This document shows positions 5,701 to 7,609 of a DNA stretch of 7,609 nt, in pieces. The position numbers and the translations under genes are program-made. The stretch comes from Anaerolineae bacterium. GTDB lineage: Bacteria > Chloroflexota > Anaerolineae > UBA1429. Location: the NCBI GenBank assembly GCA_016928125.1, contig JAFGLK010000049.1:1-7609 (forward strand). Reading direction: 5' to 3'. Below the pieces are notes generated by a model. That model was not told the DNA's origin and made no database searches. It was given only the letters and a program-made list of their open reading frames with translations. Each line of letters starts with the position of its first letter. Within the stretch, counting starts at the first letter, position 1.

Positions 5701-7609
5701 ACCGATCGCTGCAAGCGCCCGCTCGGCCAGTAAAGGCACTTCCTCGGGGGCCCCTTGCTCGGGGTGTAGCGCATCGATCAGGAGCGACACGACGGTGGCT
5801 TGCATTATCTGGCGACGGCCCTGCTCTGCCAATGCGCGTGCGGCTGCCTCACGCACTTGCGCATGGGGGCTTCTCAAAGCGCGTGGCAGTGCGTGCACCG
5901 CCTGCCGAGAGGGGATGCGCCCCAGCGCCTGCGCCGCCTCCCGCGCTACGGCCGGCTCTTCGTCGGTCATAGCCATGCCCAGCGCCGGCACGGCCCAGAT
6001 CTCACCCAGGCGGCCCAACGCCAGCGCCGCATGGGCGCGATTCTCTGGATCGCGCCGGTCAAGCAGCATCGCTCGATAATAGTCCGCGCCCCGAGCTCTC
6101 TCCATCCCCGCTACAGCCGTAGCAGCCTGGTGCCAGAGCAAAGCCCCACCAGATCCTGGCTCTGCATCCTGCTCCAACAAGCGATAGAGATAGCCCGCCA
6201 CCCTCTCGCGCATCTCACGCATAGACGGTGTATCGGGCCGCGCCACCTCCGCGAGGCAGTGCGCCAGCAGGAACCACTTGTCGGGCTCCACCTGAGCCTC
6301 GTTCTCGATATGACTCAGCAAAGATGAAGCATCGGCCAGCAAGCCGGCAACCAGTATCACGCTGTCGGCCCACGAGGGATCATCCACATGCTCAGAGAGC
6401 TCTTGCGTGGCGTCGTCATCTACAATCCAGCGTGCAACCAGATAACTGCGAAGCATCGGCTTGAAGAACCGGTACCGGTCGCTCTCGCCAGGGATTGCCG
6501 CTGGACACAGCACGCCGAGCTCGTCGGTCAGCAGACTCAAGTAGTGCTCTTGCTGATTGGGCTCCGCCAGTTTCTCCTCCACGAGTTGCTCGCCGATCAG
6601 GCTCAAGCAGTCTGATCGCGTGAGGGCCAGACCTCCACGACGCTGAGATGCCAAGGCCAGCGATTGGAGCAACTGCTGAGTTATCCGCTGGTCCAAAGTG
6701 CCAAGAGAGGTATTCTGCGTAAGGGGGCTGAGCAAGGCCTGCATGCAAGCCTCGCAAAGCATAGAAAGCCTGGGAGCGCGCACAGATCGCTCCCGAACGG
6801 CACTGCCCATAGAGACCAGCATGAGCGGGTTCGAAGCCAGATCAAGCAGGCTTTCACTTCGCTCGCAAGCTGCCCAAAGGCCTTGCGCAAGAGCTCGTCC
6901 CTCGCCCGAAGGGGCCGATTGGCAACAAAGCTCCACGTACTGGGCCACATCGGCTTGGGCAATGCCCTGCAATTCGTATGCCGTGAACGACTGCAGCCCG
7001 TGGGGCCGCGATTCCGAGCGCGCAGCGACGACCCAGATATTGTTCGAGAATCTCCTCACGAGCTCATTCAGTTCGTCCCGACGTTGCTGGTCGCGCAGGG
7101 CCTCCAGGCCATCCAAAAGAAGCATGCACTCGCCGGATTCGAGCTTTTGCAGCAGAAATTCGCGTGCTCTAGGGAATCCGTAGGCTGCCATGCTCGACAC
7201 CATAGCATCCAGCAGCGACTGCCCAGCGAGATCCAGGCCGCGGAGTTCAACCCATACGGGCATGAGCTCATCCACAGCTTCCCCGAAATGCCGCAACGTT
7301 ACCAAGCGCACATCCTCTGGGTTCGGATCGTGTGACATCCTCCAGGCCAAAGAACGCAGCAGTGTGCTTTTGCCTGCGCCCACACATCCTAGCACAAGAG
7401 AGTGCGGTGACCGCACAATCATCTGCCAACTGGTCCTGAAATCCGAAGGTTCGCCGGTCGTGTTCAGAAGAGGGGGCATATATCCCCGCTGCATGCTGAG
7501 CGGCGGGGCCTCAGCGGGCACCGGGAGAGCATCCGTTTCACTCGCGATGGCAGCGAGGTACTTGCGATGATATCGGTCAGGGAAATGCGGCGCCAGAAGC
7601 AGATCGAGC
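2764..7609 (-). CDS. NACHT-HEAT-Ig-like-AAA_16 giant STAND-type NTPase, 5' end off the window
   Basis: Putative cytoplasmic NTP-driven sensor-switch; I see no signal peptide or membrane segment. The frame stays open to the window edge, so the start is outside. Residues below count from an in-frame GTG at 7521 that lacks a Shine-Dalgarno. A GYMPPLL segment (13-19) precedes a NACHT domain (about 40-200) with an intact Walker A, GCVGAGKST (45-53), Walker B LLLDGLEAL (134-142), a VVAARSE strand (164-170), and the downstream NPLML and APRLSMLCEA motifs (231-258). About twelve HEAT repeats follow (490-890), then a helical region (about 915-1080), an Ig/CARDB-like beta domain (1085-1192), and a second ATPase starting SPYIVGMPVKDPEMFYGR (1203-1220). 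That ATPase has Walker A GERRMGKTS (1244-1252) and Walker B IFIMMDEFG (1336-1344), and ends in a winged helix (about 1485-1575). The second ATPase resembles both downstream genes. The stop lies 29 nt before the next gene's preferred start, which suggests one operon. The NACHT and ATPase calls are firm; the biological role is inferred. Confidence 0.93.
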   Translation of the reverse strand, partial: LDLLLAPHFPDRYHRKYLAAIASETDALPVPAEAPPLSMQRGYMPPLLNTTGEPSDFRTSWQMIVRSPHSLVLGCVGAGKSTLLRSLAWRMSHDPNPEDVRLVTLRHFGEAVDELMPVWVELRGLDLAGQSLLDAMVSSMAAYGFPRAREFLLQKLESGECMLLLDGLEALRDQQRRDELNELVRRFSNNIWVVAARSESRPHGLQSFTAYELQGIAQADVAQYVELCCQSAPSGEGRALAQGLWAACERSESLLDLASNPLMLVSMGSAVRERSVRAPRLSMLCEACMQALLSPLTQNTSLGTLDQRITQQLLQSLALASQRRGGLALTRSDCLSLIGEQLVEEKLAEPNQQEHYLSLLTDELGVLCPAAIPGESDRYRFFKPMLRSYLVARWIVDDDATQELSEHVDDPSWADSVILVAGLLADASSLLSHIENEAQVEPDKWFLLAHCLAEVARPDTPSMREMRERVAGYLYRLLEQDAEPGSGGALLWHQAATAVAGMERARGADYYRAMLLDRRDPENRAHAALALGRLGEIWAVPALGMAMTDEEPAVAREAAQALGRIPSRQAVHALPRALRSPHAQVREAAARALAEQGRRQIMQATVVSLLIDALHPEQGAPEEVPLLAERALAAIGPQVTDQLAGMLDDPRSSSRLTALQRGRIAKVLVNLGDERVLPTLIDALKSRQLQNAQALIDTVQGLGERAVPALIAALVGADNIQSSRLIASLAAIGAPAVGALIQAFGSNYPEVRTASLRALEAIGFPARDALIQALLHDEEFEVRRRALQVLRRIADESPAVAGDVVFALINALDDADVGVRANAVRYLGELHDASAVPPLLALAQDVEGTRPSLRRAAITSLGAIGAANPDAVESAMPAMIALLVDSEIGEAAFASLRGLGAPAVLPLIRALHASGEATVELESQDRQAIWPVLEYIGASARPGDEGPLGLAATYAALGKAGLAPQAILDLTANLAWWEHGRELHQSLETAYRLSQASDLGEVSRSADALGWLADIEVWLRPHIRRVLSDLRNVIGSASIFYSLTRRQSGLTPNGQRDDLLNSRDALLSAVRSLGETQGLIRGATLPFERVFFGPLIERWRTIIYEAAQKLRGRASLEITLATEQLPVRNGTVVVKAVFRFANRGDSIARNLSVTVGSRDVQVVTPGPLALEPLGIGERRSVDVEIAPRGAVRATLELMAQYDDDERTQFTQAFSAHIAFVDAPNRYTQIGRSPYIVGMPVKDPEMFYGRGQVLDWVSENISSQHQEQALLLYGERRMGKTSVLYQLLRQPPTPQHIPLLFDLQLYGYVTNTGEFLYELAGAISARLRQEGMAPAEPSWEDFGANAYRAFRDYCDEIDRHLGERRIFIMMDEFGVLIAKVHEKTFEASLFDYLRGVIQRSDRLSFLFTGAYEVRRMQQDFGSILFNMPKVYRISYLGTEETRRLIEEPVSGLLDYHPLVIEKIQAVTACHPYFVQYICNELLQLARKEQRNYVELSDLDLVTRGVLQDATGNIEHGIYYHLSNTERRVIAAAASLIDDVRVLVALDDIAGRLEQYRLGMSGEAILEALRALRERDLMNEERMGQTLGYGFAMGLIRMWLNQNETLLRLAQEAEVS
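4864..6036 (-). other. HEAT-repeat array inside the giant NTPase (protein-level repeats)
   Basis: Residues 496-886 of the giant protein (counted from GTG 7521) form about twelve tandem units of 28-39 residues. They share the pattern VR..A..AL..IG..AVPAL..AL.D. Clear examples are AREAAQALGRI (526-536), VREAAARALAEQG (556-568), VRTASLRALEAIG (722-734), VRRRALQVLRRIA (753-765) and VRANAVRYLGEL (790-801). This is typical of HEAT_2/PBS-lyase-type HEAT repeats, which build curved alpha-solenoids that bind proteins or nucleic acids. The units are diverged in sequence, so this is an old array rather than a recent DNA-level tandem duplication. Its position just after the NACHT module fits the sensor slot of STAND proteins, usually filled by TPR, LRR, WD40 or HEAT units. 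The ligand is unknown. Confidence 0.88.

Noticed and set aside
7519..7521. GTG at 7521 as the true start of the giant protein
   Set aside because: There is no ribosome site upstream, and the frame continues open to the edge with a plausible helical linker. It is used only as a numbering origin.
79..7570. Many plus-strand open frames of 60-220 codons across the window, for example 6664-7335 and 1009-1524
   Set aside because: They lie antisense to, or in alternate frames of, the three well-supported minus-strand genes. Their translations are low-complexity Arg/Ser/Pro/Ala-rich and show no recognisable motif, as expected for shadows in GC-rich coding DNA.
1..7609. CRISPR array, insertion sequence, att site or other mobile element
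   Set aside because: There is no regularly spaced repeat, no transposase or integrase coding sequence, and no terminal inverted repeat. The only array is the protein-level HEAT array.

Overview
The window reads as one accessory operon on the minus strand. Three adjacent genes, transcribed from position 7609 toward position 1, fill almost all of it: a very large multidomain NTPase that runs off the right edge, a second ATPase ending in an OmpR/PhoB-type DNA-binding domain, and a third, smaller ATPase-like protein. There are no housekeeping genes, RNA genes, CRISPR arrays or insertion sequences. The host is probably a GC-rich bacterium with a large signalling or defence repertoire. The ATPase type, which opens with an NPY...PV...FFGR motif, and its fusion to NACHT, HEAT and Ig-like modules recall Chloroflexota, with cyanobacteria or other multicellular bacteria as alternatives. 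That assignment is inference from remembered family style.

Layout. Positions 7609-2764 hold the partial giant protein: a NACHT NTPase, a helical region, about twelve HEAT repeats, a second helical region, an Ig-like beta domain and a second, different ATPase with a winged helix. Positions 2734-1208 hold an ATPase related to that C-terminal ATPase, followed by an acidic linker and a Trans_reg_C winged helix. Positions 1159-152 hold a third member of the same ATPase group, whose Walker A lysine is leucine and whose Walker B glutamate is aspartate. Positions 151-1 hold no gene that I can support.

How they may work together (inference). The first protein looks like a STAND-type sensor-switch with a HEAT recognition scaffold. 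Its missing N-terminus could carry an effector. The second could be an ATP-gated transcription regulator or DNA-tethered partner. The third looks like a nucleotide-binding-defective partner that may assemble with the other two. Antiphage or other conflict-system function is plausible from family precedent but is not shown by the sequence.
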